A stretch of 64,000 nt of DNA from Pseudomonadota bacterium (GTDB lineage Bacteria > Pseudomonadota > Gammaproteobacteria > Acidiferrobacterales > Acidiferrobacteraceae): contig JAJYDN010000003.1 in assembly GCA_021777535.1 (NCBI GenBank), positions 50,580 through 114,579 on the forward strand, in the 5' to 3' direction. Shown here piece after piece: positions 42,814 to 55,301 of the stretch. The notes beneath the pieces are model-generated. The model was not told the DNA's origin, searched no databases, and was given only the letters and a program-made list of their open reading frames with translations. The position numbers and the translations under genes were made by a program. Within the stretch, counting starts at the first letter, position 1. Each line of letters starts with the position of its first letter.

Positions 42814-43947
42814 TCATCCGTCATCACACAGTCGCAGTCCGGCAAAGATGTGCCGTTTCCCGGGTGTGTGGAAATTGCGGAAAGTCGGCCGGCGCAGCGA
42901 AGGGTGCGTGTAGCGGCTAAATCCCCGCAAAGTCCGGTGAACGCCATCGAACCAGGGCATGGAATATCCCCGATAGGGAAATGCGGAAAATCCCGCATAG
43001 GGATGGAAGGCGTTGGCGCACCACTCCCAGACCAGGCCCACGCCTTCGAGGCTGCCTTCGCGGGCGGCGCATTCCCATTCCTCTTCGGTCGGCAGGCGCC
43101 GGCCCGCGTAGCGCGCAAAGGCGGCCGCCTCGTAGGCGCTTACCCCCTGCACGGGGGACGCACCATCGAGGTCGTGGGCGCCTTCCGGCCCTATGCCATA
43201 CCAGCGGCCGGCGGGATCCTGGCGCCAGCCAAGCGGCGCCGTGATGCCGTAGGTCTGCCGCCATTGCCAGCTTTCACTGGTCCACCACTTCGGGTCCTGA
43301 TAACCGCCGGCGGCGAGGAATCCGACATATTCGCCGTTGCGCACCGGATGCAGCGCGATGGAAAAGCGCGGCAAAAGGACTTCATGCGCGGGACGCTCGT
43401 TGTCGTATGTCTCGTGCAGATCGGTGCCGATCAGGGCGTGCCCCGCTGGACGGCGGATGCGGATACCGGCGACCGGGCAGGGCGCCGGGGCGTGTTGCGG
43501 CTCATGGGCAGGCGCATGCCGCAGCTGGTAGGCGAGGTGGATCTGTTGCATGGTCTCCAGGTGCTGCCCATGGTGCTGGATCAGAAAATGCAAAAGGTAG
43601 TCCGCCTGAAGGAGTGGATGGCTGGCGTGCGTGGCGATGAGCTCCGGCAGTCTTGCCGACCACGCCGCGATCTCCGGTTCGAGTGTGTGCAGCGGCGGCA
43701 CGCAGCGGCTTCGCTGCGGCCGCGGCATGCCATCGGCGCGAAACAAAGTGGCGCGCTCCCTGGGCAGGGCGGTGGCGCAGACACGCTCGAGAAACCAGTG
43801 TTCCTCGATGTACAGGAGGTGTCCGAGATGCCAAAGGAGCGGGCTCAAGTCCGCGTGATGGCTCCTGGACTGCTGGGCTGCGGGCAGAGACTCGACCAGC
43901 GCGAGCGCCCGTACCCGCAGCGCTTGCAGCTGCTCGACTGGTGTCAT
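42814..43947 (-). CDS. egtB: EgtB-like iron-dependent sulfoxide synthase (ergothioneine synthesis)
   Basis: EgtB joins a cysteine donor to N-trimethylhistidine with O2. This 377-residue protein has an N-terminal DinB-like domain with candidate iron ligands His43 (HLGH) and His125/His129 (HHGQHLETM, matching the family HExQHxET signature), and a C-terminal formylglycine-enzyme-like domain (PVQGVSAYEAAAFARYAGRRLPTEEEWE, FHTPGKRHIFAGLRL). It is somewhat shorter than typical EgtB (about 430). The start overlaps egtC (ATGA). Assignment rests on domains plus the egtC/egtD neighbours. Confidence 0.85.
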   Translation of the reverse strand: MTPVEQLQALRVRALALVESLPAAQQSRSHHADLSPLLWHLGHLLYIEEHWFLERVCATALPRERATLFRADGMPRPQRSRCVPPLHTLEPEIAAWSARLPELIATHASHPLLQADYLLHFLIQHHGQHLETMQQIHLAYQLRHAPAHEPQHAPAPCPVAGIRIRRPAGHALIGTDLHETYDNERPAHEVLLPRFSIALHPVRNGEYVGFLAAGGYQDPKWWTSESWQWRQTYGITAPLGWRQDPAGRWYGIGPEGAHDLDGASPVQGVSAYEAAAFARYAGRRLPTEEEWECAAREGSLEGVGLVWEWCANAFHPYAGFSAFPYRGYSMPWFDGVHRTLRGFSRYTHPSLRRPTFRNFHTPGKRHIFAGLRLCDDG

Positions 43948-44717
43948 GGGATCGCAACGAGTTCTGCCGGTCTGTCGGGGTCGAGCGTGAGGATATGGCC
44001 TTCCGGGACCGTCTGCCAGTGACTTCCGTTGGTCATTGCTTCGGATGCGACCAGCAGCCCGCCCGGATATTCTTCATCGTCTGTCGTGAAGTACAGCGAC
44101 GGGGCCGTATCGCCGGATGCATGGCGCAGCGCGTACAGGCGATGGCCGTCGGCGACGAGGATATTGATGAGCGCGCGGCGTCCGCCGAGGATCTCCGCAA
44201 GCCGCCCCGGCAGTGCGGCAAGCGCCTCGCGCAGCCCCGGGGCGCCGTCTGCGCGCAGTTGGCGGATGAGGGCGAAGAGGTACTCGGAATCGGTCGTCCC
44301 TTCTATCGACGCCTCGATCCCGGGGTTCAGCTGGCGGCGGATGCGCGCGCGCACCACACCGAAATCCTGGATGTGGCCGTTGTGGGTAAACAGCAGATCA
44401 TCGGCCAGAAAGGGCTGGGTGTTGGCCGGGTGGTTGGCAAGCCCCGGGGTCGCGCCCCGCACCGCCGCAATCCAGGCCGGGGCCACGAGGACACGGGCCA
44501 GTGTCGGCAGATTGTGGTCGGCCCAGACCGGCTTGTCATGCACAAGCCGGGCCGGCCCCTCGCCGGTCAGCCAGCCGAAGCCATAGCCGTCCGCATTGAC
44601 GTGGCCGGCGCGCATTTCCCGGGGCGCATAGGCTTGCACGGACAGACCGTGCGCGGGCGCGAGCAGAAAGTGCGCGAGCGGTATCGGCGGGCCCGTGTAG
44701 GCGGCAAGACGGCACAT
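43944..44717 (-). CDS. egtC: Class II glutamine amidotransferase EgtC
   Basis: EgtC removes the gamma-glutamyl group from the sulfoxide made by EgtB. The 257-residue protein begins MCRLAAYTGPP, so Cys2 is the N-terminal nucleophile after Met removal. NADGYGFGW, AAVRGATPG, NTQPFLADDLLFTHNGHI and TDSEYLFALI are typical of this family. It is first in egtC-egtB and divergent from egtD with 49 bp between. Its presence implies that EgtB here uses gamma-glutamylcysteine. Confidence 0.9.
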   Translation of the reverse strand: MCRLAAYTGPPIPLAHFLLAPAHGLSVQAYAPREMRAGHVNADGYGFGWLTGEGPARLVHDKPVWADHNLPTLARVLVAPAWIAAVRGATPGLANHPANTQPFLADDLLFTHNGHIQDFGVVRARIRRQLNPGIEASIEGTTDSEYLFALIRQLRADGAPGLREALAALPGRLAEILGGRRALINILVADGHRLYALRHASGDTAPSLYFTTDDEEYPGGLLVASEAMTNGSHWQTVPEGHILTLDPDRPAELVAIP

Positions 44718-44766
44718 GGGGGCATCATACGAAAGCGGATGATGGCCTGCCAACCAGGAGGGCACT

Positions 44767-45795
44767 GTGGAACGCGAGGATCGCCACTTTCCTGCAGGCC
44801 GAAGGCGCACGATGCGCGGCGTCTCTTTCGCGCATCTGCCGGCCGGGCCGGCGGGCGCGGGTCTTGCGCAGGATGCGATCAACGGGCTCGCGGGCCGTCC
44901 AAAGAGCCTGCCGCCGAAGTATTTTTACGATGCGCGGGGATCCACGCTGTTCGAGCGCATCTGCGCGACGCCCGAATACTATCCGGCCCGCACGGAAGAC
45001 GCCCTGCTCGCCCGCGTGAGCGCTGCGGTCATCGGCAGTGCCCGCCCGCAGGTGATCGTCGAGCTCGGCAGCGGATCCTCCCGAAAGACGCGCCATCTCT
45101 TCGAGGCCTGCGCCGCACAGCGCCGGCGCGTCCTTTACCGGCCGCTCGATGTCTGTGGCGAGGCATTGCGGTGCGCGGCACGCCGCCTCGTCGAGGGCTT
45201 CCCGTGGCTTCGGATCGAGGGGCTGATTGGCGATTACGCCGAAGGGCTTGCCGCGATCCCGCTTGCCGGGGGGCCGCGGCTCTTCGTCTCCCTCGGCGGA
45301 ACGCTCGGCAATTTTACGGACGCGCAGGCCGCGGATTTCCTCGCGCGCCTGCGTGCCCGCATGGGCCGCGGCGATGCGCTGCTCGTGGGCTTCGACCGCG
45401 TCAAGGACAAGGGCGTTCTCGATGCGGCCTACAACGATGCAGGAGGTCTTACGGCCGCCTTCAATCTGAATCTCCTCACGGTACTGAACCGGGAGCTCGG
45501 CGGCGACTTCGATTGCGAAGGGTTCCGGCACGCGGCCTTCTTCCGGGTCGATTGCAGGCGCATCGAGATGCATCTCGTGGCGCAATCGGCGCAGAAGGTG
45601 CGCCTGCGCCGGATCGGCATGACCGTCGAGCTTGAGCGCGGCGAGTCGATCTTGACGGAAATCAGCCGCAAGTTCACGGCCGACGACGTAGAGAACCTGC
45701 TTGGCCGCGCGGGCTTTGTCATCGTCCGGCACGACGAGGCCGCCCACGCCCATTATTCGCTCGTCCTTGCGGCCCCTAAACCCGGGACCCCGTAA
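44767..45795 (+). CDS. egtD: L-histidine N-alpha-methyltransferase EgtD
   Basis: EgtD trimethylates histidine to hercynine with SAM, the entry step of ergothioneine synthesis. The 342-residue protein has the signature PKSLPPKYFYDARGSTLFERI-type region (CATPEYYPARTE), the SAM site VIVELGSGSSRKT, FVSLGGTLGNF and LVGFDRVKDKGVLDAAYND. Translation starts at a GTG (44767) preceded by AGGAGGG. The clpB heat-shock promoter follows 27 bp after its stop. Confidence 0.94.
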   Translation: MEREDRHFPAGRRRTMRGVSFAHLPAGPAGAGLAQDAINGLAGRPKSLPPKYFYDARGSTLFERICATPEYYPARTEDALLARVSAAVIGSARPQVIVELGSGSSRKTRHLFEACAAQRRRVLYRPLDVCGEALRCAARRLVEGFPWLRIEGLIGDYAEGLAAIPLAGGPRLFVSLGGTLGNFTDAQAADFLARLRARMGRGDALLVGFDRVKDKGVLDAAYNDAGGLTAAFNLNLLTVLNRELGGDFDCEGFRHAAFFRVDCRRIEMHLVAQSAQKVRLRRIGMTVELERGESILTEISRKFTADDVENLLGRAGFVIVRHDEAAHAHYSLVLAAPKPGTP

Positions 45796-45821
45796 AGGCG
45801 TTGCGGCCAGGCGCGTTTGCG

Positions 45822-45851
45822 CTTGAAACGCCCCGGGGGATCCCCATCTAT
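45822..45851 (+). promoter_or_regulatory. Heat-shock (RpoH/sigma-32) promoter of clpB
   Basis: CTTGAAA (45822-45828), a 13-bp spacer and CCCCATCTAT (45842-45851) match the E. coli sigma-32 consensus (CTTGAA, 13-15 bp, CCCCATnT) almost perfectly. The site lies 31 bp upstream of the clpB ATG. It implies an RpoH-type sigma factor in the organism. Confidence 0.88.
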
Positions 45852-45882
45852 AGCGCAGACCACAGATGAGCACCCGACATTT

Positions 45883-48477
<2,595 letters not shown>

Positions 48478-48486
<9 letters not shown>

Positions 48487-48879
48487 TGGGGGGACCGGCC
48501 GGGGACGCCGGTCTTTGCCGATCGCGACATAGGTGAGCGTCGCGGCGGTGACGCGTACGCACTCGCGCGCATGCGGCTCCCGGAAACGCTCCGCGAACAC
48601 ATCGACGGTGACGGTAAGCGAAGTCCGGCCCACGCGGGTGACCTCGGCGTAGAAACTGACGAGATCGCCAACCAGTACCGGCTGGTGGAACTGGACGGCG
48701 TTGACGGCGACGGTCGTGACGCGGCCTTGTGCGCGGCGGTGGGCCACGACGCTGCCGGCGATGTCGATCTGGGCCAGGATCCAGCCGCCGAAAACGTCTC
48801 CGGCGACGTTCGTGTCGGCCGCCATGGGCACGAGGCGCAGCGTCGGCGGGCCGTCTGGCAGGATATCGGTGGTAATCAT
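48478..48879 (-). CDS. Acyl-CoA thioesterase (hotdog fold, YciA-like)
   Basis: This 133-residue protein is a single hotdog domain. Motifs are the N-terminal [24 protein letters not shown] segment with the catalytic Asp region ([14 protein letters not shown]) and [13 protein letters not shown], then [23 protein letters not shown]. YciA-type enzymes hydrolyse short- to medium-chain acyl-CoA. The end overlaps clpB by 9 bp in opposite orientation. Substrate range is not readable. Confidence 0.88.
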
Positions 48880-48945
48880 ACGGGGATGCTAGCGCAGCGG
48901 CAGGCCCTTTGCTATCGGGGCGCCAGCAGGTAGACTTTGCGGCCT

Positions 48946-49248
48946 ATGCATATACCGGCAAACCCCGACGAATTTCTCGATCTGCTCGACCAGGCGATAT
49001 TCGAGACGCGTGACATGCTGAGCGCCATCGAGGTGGAGGGCGAGGAGTTCGACCTCGGCCCCTACGTCGGCGTGTTCGAGGCGCTCGAGCAGGTCCTGGT
49101 CGCGCTTTTTGAAGAGATCCAAGGCGGCCGTCACACCTTTGGCGAAGGCAGTCTGGGGTTTACGGACATCCTCGAGCGCTATCGGCGGCAGATCCCGTTT
49201 GCCGATCTCCTGGACGTGCTGAATGCGGTCCAGCGGCGCGGGTTCTGA
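48946..49248 (+). CDS. Hypothetical protein upstream of aroC
   Basis: This is an acidic, helical 100-residue protein (NPDEFLDLLDQAIFETRDMLSAIEVEGEEFDLGPYVGVFEALEQ). There is no signal peptide or known domain. It starts at ATG 48946 and ends 3 bp before aroC, so it is probably cotranscribed. I know no function; a TTG three codons upstream is an alternative start. Confidence 0.72.
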   Translation: MHIPANPDEFLDLLDQAIFETRDMLSAIEVEGEEFDLGPYVGVFEALEQVLVALFEEIQGGRHTFGEGSLGFTDILERYRRQIPFADLLDVLNAVQRRGF

Positions 49249-49251
49249 ATC

Positions 49252-50367
49252 ATGGCAGGCAACACCTTCGGGCAGCTTTTCCGGGTCACGAGCTTTGGCG
49301 AAAGCCATGGCCCCGCGATCGGCTGCGTGATCGACGGCTGCCCCCCGGGGCTTGCGCTCGCCGAGGCCGACATCCAGCCGGATCTCGATCGCCGCAAGCC
49401 GGGTACGTCACGCCACACCACCCAGCGGCGGGAAGGCGACCGGGTGCAGATCCTGTCCGGTGTGTTCGAGGGCCAGACGACCGGCACGCCGATCGCGCTT
49501 TTGATCGAGAATACGGACGCGCGCTCGCGCGATTATGCGGATATCGCCAACCGTTTCCGGCCGGGGCACGCCGACTACACCTATCAGCAGAAGTACGGTA
49601 TCCGCGATTACCGGGGCGGCGGCCGTTCCTCGGCGCGCGAAACGGCGGTGCGCGTGGCGGCAGGCGCGGTCGCGCGCAAATATCTGGGCATGCGTTTTGG
49701 CATCGTGGTGCGCGGCTACCTGAGCCAGCTCGGTCCCCACAAGGCCGAGGGGCCGGTTGACTGGCAGGCAGTCGCCAGCAATCCATTTTTCTGCCCGGAT
49801 CCGGCGCTGGTGCCGGCCTGGGAGGCCTACATCGACGAATTGCGGCGTGCCGGGGACTCGGTGGGCGCCCGGATCACGGTGACCGCAAGCCATGTGCCGG
49901 TGGGATTGGGTGAACCGGTATTCGACCGGCTCGATGCCGACATCGCACACGCCATGATGGGCATCAACGCCGTGAAAGGGGTGGAGATCGGTGATGGCTT
50001 TGCGAGTGTGGCCATGCGCGGATCGGCGCATCGCGACGAGATCACCCCGGAAGGGTTCCTGAGCAACCACGCAGGCGGCGTCCTCGGCGGTATCTCGTCT
50101 GGGCAGGACATCGTCGTGCATGTGGCGTTCAAGCCCACATCCAGCATCCGTGTGCCAGGCCGCACCATCGACGCCGCGGGACGATCGGTCGAGGTGGTCA
50201 CGACCGGCCGCCACGACCCGTGCGTGGGCATCCGGGCGACCCCGATCGCCGAGGCGATGCTGGCGCTGGTGCTCATGGACCATGCGCTGCGCCATCGGGC
50301 CCAGAACGCCGATGTGCGGCAGCCGACGCCGGCCGTGCCGGCCCGCGCGCCCACCGCGGGGGATTAG
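49252..50367 (+). CDS. aroC: Chorismate synthase
   Basis: This enzyme completes the shikimate pathway using reduced FMN. The 371-residue protein has all three signatures: [27 protein letters not shown] at the start, [22 protein letters not shown] in the middle, and the C-terminal [26 protein letters not shown]. The ATG at 49252 follows the upstream stop by 3 bp. It complements the DAHP synthase at the left edge of the window. Confidence 0.97.
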   Translation: MAGNTFGQLFRVTSFGESHGPAIGCVIDGCPPGLALAEADIQPDLDRRKPGTSRHTTQRREGDRVQILSGVFEGQTTGTPIALLIENTDARSRDYADIANRFRPGHADYTYQQKYGIRDYRGGGRSSARETAVRVAAGAVARKYLGMRFGIVVRGYLSQLGPHKAEGPVDWQAVASNPFFCPDPALVPAWEAYIDELRRAGDSVGARITVTASHVPVGLGEPVFDRLDADIAHAMMGINAVKGVEIGDGFASVAMRGSAHRDEITPEGFLSNHAGGVLGGISSGQDIVVHVAFKPTSSIRVPGRTIDAAGRSVEVVTTGRHDPCVGIRATPIAEAMLALVLMDHALRHRAQNADVRQPTPAVPARAPTAGD

Positions 50368-50488
50368 GAATCAAAGCGCTCTTTGGGCAGGCTGTGCGCC
50401 ACCTGGCGCCGCCTGGATCTCCGCTACGGTCTGCGTGCGTCGGTCCTGCGCGCGGACAGGGGCGCCGCGGGGGGCTACGGCGGCCCTC

Positions 50489-51646
50489 ATGAAAGGCATC
50501 GTTCGTGACTGGCCCCGCTCGCTCTACTACCTCGCCTACTTCAGCGCCATGGGTGTGCTGGTTCCGTACTGGCCGCTCTATCTCAAGCTGCGTGGTTTCG
50601 GTCCCCAGGCCCTTGGCCAGTTGATGGCGCTGTTCGCCCTGGCGCGCGTGGCGGCACCCTACGCGGGGGGCTTTCTGGTCGACCATGCCGGCCACCGTGT
50701 GGCGGTCGTGCGGATCAGCGCCTTTCTGGCCTTTGCCGTCTTCCTCGCCGCCCCGTGGGCGCACGGGTTTGGCGGCGAGGCCCTGGTGATGGTGGGTTTC
50801 AGTTTCTTCTGGTACGCGACATTGCCTTCCCTGGAGGCCAGCACGCTGAAGGCGCACGGTGACCACTACGGACGGGTCCGGTTGTGGGGCTCGATCGGTT
50901 TCATCGTGATGGTGGCGGCACTCGGGCCGATTCTGGGCCGCTATGGGGTTGCGCTCACGGTACCGGTCCTGGCGAGCCTTTTGTGCGCGTTGTGGCTGGC
51001 GACGCTTGCGGTTCCGCGCGTCGACGGGTCGCCTCACGAGACGCGGCCGCTGTCGCTGAAACCGGGTCTCGCCGCGTTTTTGCTGGCCTGTTTCCTCATG
51101 CAGGTGGGTTACGGACCGTATTACACCTTCTATACACTTTATCTGGAGCGTTTCCGCTACAGCACTCTGGACATAGGCCTCCTGTGGGCGTTTGCAGTCG
51201 GCTGCGAGGTGGTGTTGTTCTGGCAGGCCGACCGCCTGTTTGCCCGCTTTCGCGAGCAGACGCTGTTTGCGGCCACGCTGGCGCTCGCCTGTGTGCGCTG
51301 GCTACTGATCGCACTGTTTCCGGTCGATGGCACCATCATCGTCATCGCCCAGCTTTTTCATGCCTTTACGTTCGGGCTCTACCATGCGGCCGCGGTGCGT
51401 CTTGCCGGACACTACGCGGGGCCGGGATCGCGGGCGCGCGCGCAGGCACTGTATGGAAGCGCGGCCGGTGCGGGGGCGGGCATTGGTGCGCTCTGGAGCG
51501 GTTATGCGTGGTCGGATCTGGGGCCGCGCGGCATGTTCCTCGCCGCGGGTGGGATAGCGGGGGGCGCCTTTTTGCTGGTGTTCTGGTTGTGGTTTTTGCG
51601 GGTACGTCCTAGGGGCGCACCGCCCCCCGCCGCGGAAACGGTATGA
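50489..51646 (+). CDS. MFS transporter (MFS_1-like / 3-phenylpropionate permease type)
   Basis: This 385-residue inner-membrane protein has about 12 hydrophobic helices. The N-terminus [31 protein letters not shown] and the loop [17 protein letters not shown] between helices 2 and 3 are typical of the MFS_1_like/HcaT branch, as is [15 protein letters not shown]. The ATG at 50489 lies 121 bp after aroC. The substrate is not predictable. The 3' end overlaps the next convergent gene by 38 bp. Confidence 0.85.
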   Translation: MKGIVRDWPRSLYYLAYFSAMGVLVPYWPLYLKLRGFGPQALGQLMALFALARVAAPYAGGFLVDHAGHRVAVVRISAFLAFAVFLAAPWAHGFGGEALVMVGFSFFWYATLPSLEASTLKAHGDHYGRVRLWGSIGFIVMVAALGPILGRYGVALTVPVLASLLCALWLATLAVPRVDGSPHETRPLSLKPGLAAFLLACFLMQVGYGPYYTFYTLYLERFRYSTLDIGLLWAFAVGCEVVLFWQADRLFARFREQTLFAATLALACVRWLLIALFPVDGTIIVIAQLFHAFTFGLYHAAAVRLAGHYAGPGSRARAQALYGSAAGAGAGIGALWSGYAWSDLGPRGMFLAAGGIAGGAFLLVFWLWFLRVRPRGAPPPAAETV

Positions 51647-52004
51647 CCTCGCCGCCCGGTGCAGGCAGCCGCCGCCGCCGTGGCTGGTGCTCGCCGAAGC
51701 CCTTCTGTACCTCTGTCACAAAGGCCTCGACAAAGCGGTAGGTATCGATGTCGGTGTCGTCGGCGCACAGGATTGCCGTGCGGATGGGCCCGATGGCCTG
51801 CAGGGTTTTCTCGGCAGTGACGCGGTCTTTGATGTGGTGGCAGCGATTGCCCGCGTAGACGGCGCGCACGAAGGCCGTCATGAGCTCGTGATGCAGGGCG
51901 CAGCCATCGAAGAGGTCGTGCACGGTCGCGGCATTGGCGCGCAGCGGCATGTGCAACCGGCCGAGACGCTCTTCGAGGAGGCAAAGCAGTTCCAGGTAGG
52001 TCAT
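51609..52004 (-). CDS. Hypothetical protein
   Basis: This 131-residue, mostly helical cytoplasmic protein has a basic Pro-rich C-terminus ([14 protein letters not shown]...PFPRRG). The ATG at 52004 ([15 protein letters not shown]) is preceded by GGAG; a TTG three codons upstream is an alternative. Cys and His residues are scattered ([15 protein letters not shown]), without a clear metal motif. I recognise no family. It overlaps the transporter gene convergently by 38 bp. Confidence 0.6.
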   Translation of the reverse strand: MTYLELLCLLEERLGRLHMPLRANAATVHDLFDGCALHHELMTAFVRAVYAGNRCHHIKDRVTAEKTLQAIGPIRTAILCADDTDIDTYRFVEAFVTEVQKGFGEHQPRRRRLPAPGGEVIPFPRRGAVRP

Positions 52005-52098
52005 GGTCTCCAACGGGGCCGACTATTGGTCCCCGGCTCATTGTCGGTCGCGGGTGCGATCTTGTCGAGATCCGTGCGGTCACGGGGGCATCAAAATA

Positions 52099-52128
52099 TT
52101 GGCAGCGACCAAGGTCCGCGGGTACCAT
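52099..52128 (+). promoter_or_regulatory. Possible promoter of leuCDB-asd
   Basis: TTGGCA (52099-52104) and TACCAT (52123-52128) are 18 bp apart and 24 bp upstream of the leuC ATG, with the same spacing as the ilvD promoter. No leader peptide rich in Leu codons is seen, so control by attenuation is unlikely. Confidence 0.4.
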
Positions 52129-52151
52129 GGCCGCCACACGAGGAAGGCAGG

Positions 52152-53561
52152 ATGGGAAGAACACTCTACGACAAGCTCTGGGACAGCCATGTAGTCCGCG
52201 AATTGCCGGACGGCACCTGTCTTTTGTACATCGACCGGCACCTGGTCCACGAGGTGACGAGCCCGCAGGCGTTTGCCGGATTGCGGACGGCCGGCCGCCG
52301 TCTGTGGCGGCAACGCACCAATCTGGCGGTGGCCGACCATAATGTGCCGACCAAAGACCGGGCGCTTGGCATCCAGGACGAGACCTCGCGGGTGCAGGTA
52401 GAGACGCTCGGCCGCAACTGCGCGGATTTCGGCATCACGCTTTTTGCGATGGATGACGTGCGCCAGGGCATCGTGCATGTGGTAGGTCCCGAGCAGGGGG
52501 CCACGCTGCCCGGCATGACCATCGTGTGTGGTGACTCGCATACGTCGACGCACGGGGCCTTCGGCGCACTCGCCCACGGTATCGGCACCTCCGAGGTCGA
52601 GCAGGTGCTGGCGACCCAGTGCCTGCTGCAAAAGCGCGCCAAGCCGATGCGCGTGCGGCTCGCCGGCGCCATGCCCGAAGGGGTCAGCGCCAAGGATCTC
52701 GCGCTGGCCGTCATTGGCCGGATCGGCACGGCAGGCGGCACCGGGCATGCCATCGAGTTCGCCGGCCCGGCGGTCCGTGCGCTGTCGATGGAAGGGCGCA
52801 TGACGCTGTGCAACATGGCCATCGAGGCCGGCGCGCGCGCAGGACTGGTGGCGGTCGATGAAACGACACTCAGCTATCTGGCCGGCCGTCCGTTCGCGCC
52901 TCGAGGTGCGCTGTGGGAGCGCGCCGTGGCGGCCTGGCGCGATCTGCGCTCGGATGACGACGCGGTGTTTGCGCGCGAGGTGGAGATCGACGTGGGCACG
53001 CTGTCGCCGCAGGTGACATGGGGCACCTCGCCCGAAATGGTCGTGGGCATCGGTGAGCGGGTGCCGGATCCGAGCGCGGAAGCCGATCCCGCCCGCCGTG
53101 CGGCGATGGCAGCGGCCCTTGCCTACATGGATCTGGCGCCCGGCACACCCCTGGCCGCAGTCCCCATCGATGTGGTGTTCATCGGTTCCTGCACCAATGC
53201 GCGGCTCGAGGATCTGCGCGCGGCAGCCCGGATGGTGGCCGGACGCAAGGTGGCGGCCGGGGTGCGGGCGCTCGTGGTGCCGGGATCGGGACTCGTGAAG
53301 AAGGCGGCCGAATCCGAAGGGCTCGACCGCATTTTTGCCGATGCGGGCTTTGAATGGCGGGATGCCGGATGCTCGATGTGTCTGGCCATGAACGCCGATC
53401 GCCTGGAGGCGGGCGAGCGCTGTGCGTCTACCTCGAACCGCAATTTCGAGGGGCGCCAGGGGGCCGGAGGCCGCACCCATCTGGTCAGTCCGGCGATGGC
53501 GGCGGCAGCGGCGGTGGCGGGCCATTTCGTCGATGTGCGCGATTGGGCGGGGGACGCATGA
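52152..53561 (+). CDS. leuC: 3-isopropylmalate dehydratase, large subunit
   Basis: LeuC carries the [4Fe-4S] cluster that isomerises 2- to 3-isopropylmalate in leucine synthesis. The 469-residue protein has [20 protein letters not shown], the [15 protein letters not shown] signature and cluster cysteines in [16 protein letters not shown] and [19 protein letters not shown] precedes the ATG at 52152. It overlaps leuD by 4 bp. Confidence 0.97.
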   Translation: MGRTLYDKLWDSHVVRELPDGTCLLYIDRHLVHEVTSPQAFAGLRTAGRRLWRQRTNLAVADHNVPTKDRALGIQDETSRVQVETLGRNCADFGITLFAMDDVRQGIVHVVGPEQGATLPGMTIVCGDSHTSTHGAFGALAHGIGTSEVEQVLATQCLLQKRAKPMRVRLAGAMPEGVSAKDLALAVIGRIGTAGGTGHAIEFAGPAVRALSMEGRMTLCNMAIEAGARAGLVAVDETTLSYLAGRPFAPRGALWERAVAAWRDLRSDDDAVFAREVEIDVGTLSPQVTWGTSPEMVVGIGERVPDPSAEADPARRAAMAAALAYMDLAPGTPLAAVPIDVVFIGSCTNARLEDLRAAARMVAGRKVAAGVRALVVPGSGLVKKAAESEGLDRIFADAGFEWRDAGCSMCLAMNADRLEAGERCASTSNRNFEGRQGAGGRTHLVSPAMAAAAAVAGHFVDVRDWAGDA

Positions 53562-54199
53562 AATCTTTTGAAAAACTCACGGCGCTCGTGGTGCCGCTCG
53601 ACCGGGTGAATGTCGATACCGATGCGATCATCCCCAAGCAGTACCTGAAGGCCATCGGACGCGCGGGTTTCGGTGCCAATCTGTTCGATAACTGGCGCTA
53701 TCTCGATCCCGGTGAGGGCAAGACCGACGGCGCGCGGCGGCCCAATCCGGATTTCGTCCTGAACAAGCCCCGGTACAAGGGCGGGCAGATTTTGCTCGCA
53801 CGGGCCAACTTCGGTTGCGGGTCGTCCCGCGAGCACGCGCCGTGGGCACTGCTTGAATACGGGATCCGCGCTATAATCGCCCCGAGTTTCGCGGACATAT
53901 TCTTCAATAACAGCTTAAAAAACGGTCTGCTGCCGGTCATCCTGCCGGATGAGGTGGTCGACCGCCTGTTTCGGGATGTGGAAGAGACCCCCGGCTATGC
54001 CCTGACCGTGGATCTGGAATCCGGGGCGGTGGTCTTGCCGGATGGCACGCGCGTGCCTTTCGCGATCGATCCGTTTCGCCGCGAATGCCTGCTGAAGGGG
54101 CTCGACGATATCGGCTGGACCCTTCAGCACGAGGCGGATATCAAACGATATGAGGAGCGCCGGCGCGCCGAGGCGCCGTGGCTCTTTGCAGGGGAGTGA
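53558..54199 (+). CDS. leuD: 3-isopropylmalate dehydratase, small subunit
   Basis: This is the 213-residue swivel subunit of the LeuCD heterodimer. The [15 protein letters not shown] motif, [12 protein letters not shown] and the [14 protein letters not shown] substrate-binding motif are present. The ATG overlaps the leuC stop (ATGA); leuB begins 2 bp after its stop. Confidence 0.97.
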   Translation: MKSFEKLTALVVPLDRVNVDTDAIIPKQYLKAIGRAGFGANLFDNWRYLDPGEGKTDGARRPNPDFVLNKPRYKGGQILLARANFGCGSSREHAPWALLEYGIRAIIAPSFADIFFNNSLKNGLLPVILPDEVVDRLFRDVEETPGYALTVDLESGAVVLPDGTRVPFAIDPFRRECLLKGLDDIGWTLQHEADIKRYEERRRAEAPWLFAGE

Positions 54200-54201
54200 G
54201 C

Positions 54202-55284
54202 ATGTACAAGATTGCGGTGTTGCCGGGCGACGGCATCGGGCCCGAGGTGGTCGCCGAGGCGGTTGCGGTGCTGGAGTGCCTCAAAAAGGATTACGGGCTT
54301 GCGGTCGAGCTCGAATACGGCCTGATCGGCGGGGCCGCCTACGATGTGCACGGGCAGCCGCTTCCGGATGCGACGGTGGATCTTGCGGCGGCGGCCGATG
54401 CCGTGTTGCTGGGTGCGGTCGGCGGTCCGCAATGGGAGCCGCTGCCGATTGCGGTGCGGCCCGAGAAGGCGCTGCTGGGACTGCGGTCGGCCCTGAAGCT
54501 TTTCGCCAACCTGCGTCCCGCTTATCTCTATCCCCAGCTGGCCCAGGCATCGACCTTGCGGGCCGATGTCGTCGCGGGGCTTGACCTCATGATCGTGCGC
54601 GAACTGACGGGTGGCATCTATTTCGGTGAGCCCCGCGGCATCCGCAAGACGGCAGCCGGCGAACGGGAAGGGTTCAACACCCTGGTGTATGCCGAGTCGG
54701 AGATCGAGCGGGTCGTGCGGCGCGCCTTCGAGATCGCGCGGCTGCGCCAGCGGCGCGTATGTTCCATCGACAAGGCCAATGTGCTGGAGGCGACGGAGCT
54801 TTGGCGGGAAGTGGCGACACGGGTGGCCGCCGGTTATCCGGACGTGCAGCTCTCGCACATGTATGTCGACAACGCCGCCATGCAGCTTGTGCGCGCGCCC
54901 AAGCAGTTCGACGTGATCGTCACCACGAACATGTTTGGCGACATTTTGTCGGATGAGGCGGCCATGCTGACCGGTTCGATCGGCATGCTGCCGTCGGCCT
55001 CGCTGAATGAAGGCACGAAGGGGCTGTATGAACCGATTCATGGTTCGGCGCCCGACATCGCCGGGCGCGGGATCGCCAATCCGCTGGCGACCATCCTGTC
55101 GGTGGCGATGATGCTGCGGTACAGTTTGCAGGCGCCGGAACTGGCGGCGCGCATCGAGCAGGCCGTGCACGCGGTGCTCGACGACGGGCTGCGTACGGCA
55201 GATATCCGCGGAACGGCCGGGGCGGCGGTATCGACGCAGGCGATGGGGCAGGCGGTTGTGGCGAAGTTGCGCATCAAACATTGA
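54202..55284 (+). CDS. leuB: 3-isopropylmalate dehydrogenase
   Basis: LeuB oxidatively decarboxylates 3-isopropylmalate with NAD+. The 360-residue protein has [12 protein letters not shown] at the start, the [13 protein letters not shown] substrate loop, [26 protein letters not shown] and the NAD site [24 protein letters not shown] lies before the ATG at 54202. asd begins 17 bp later. Confidence 0.97.
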   Translation: MYKIAVLPGDGIGPEVVAEAVAVLECLKKDYGLAVELEYGLIGGAAYDVHGQPLPDATVDLAAAADAVLLGAVGGPQWEPLPIAVRPEKALLGLRSALKLFANLRPAYLYPQLAQASTLRADVVAGLDLMIVRELTGGIYFGEPRGIRKTAAGEREGFNTLVYAESEIERVVRRAFEIARLRQRRVCSIDKANVLEATELWREVATRVAAGYPDVQLSHMYVDNAAMQLVRAPKQFDVIVTTNMFGDILSDEAAMLTGSIGMLPSASLNEGTKGLYEPIHGSAPDIAGRGIANPLATILSVAMMLRYSLQAPELAARIEQAVHAVLDDGLRTADIRGTAGAAVSTQAMGQAVVAKLRIKH

Positions 55285-55301
55285 CGAGGGCTGTATCGCA
55301 T

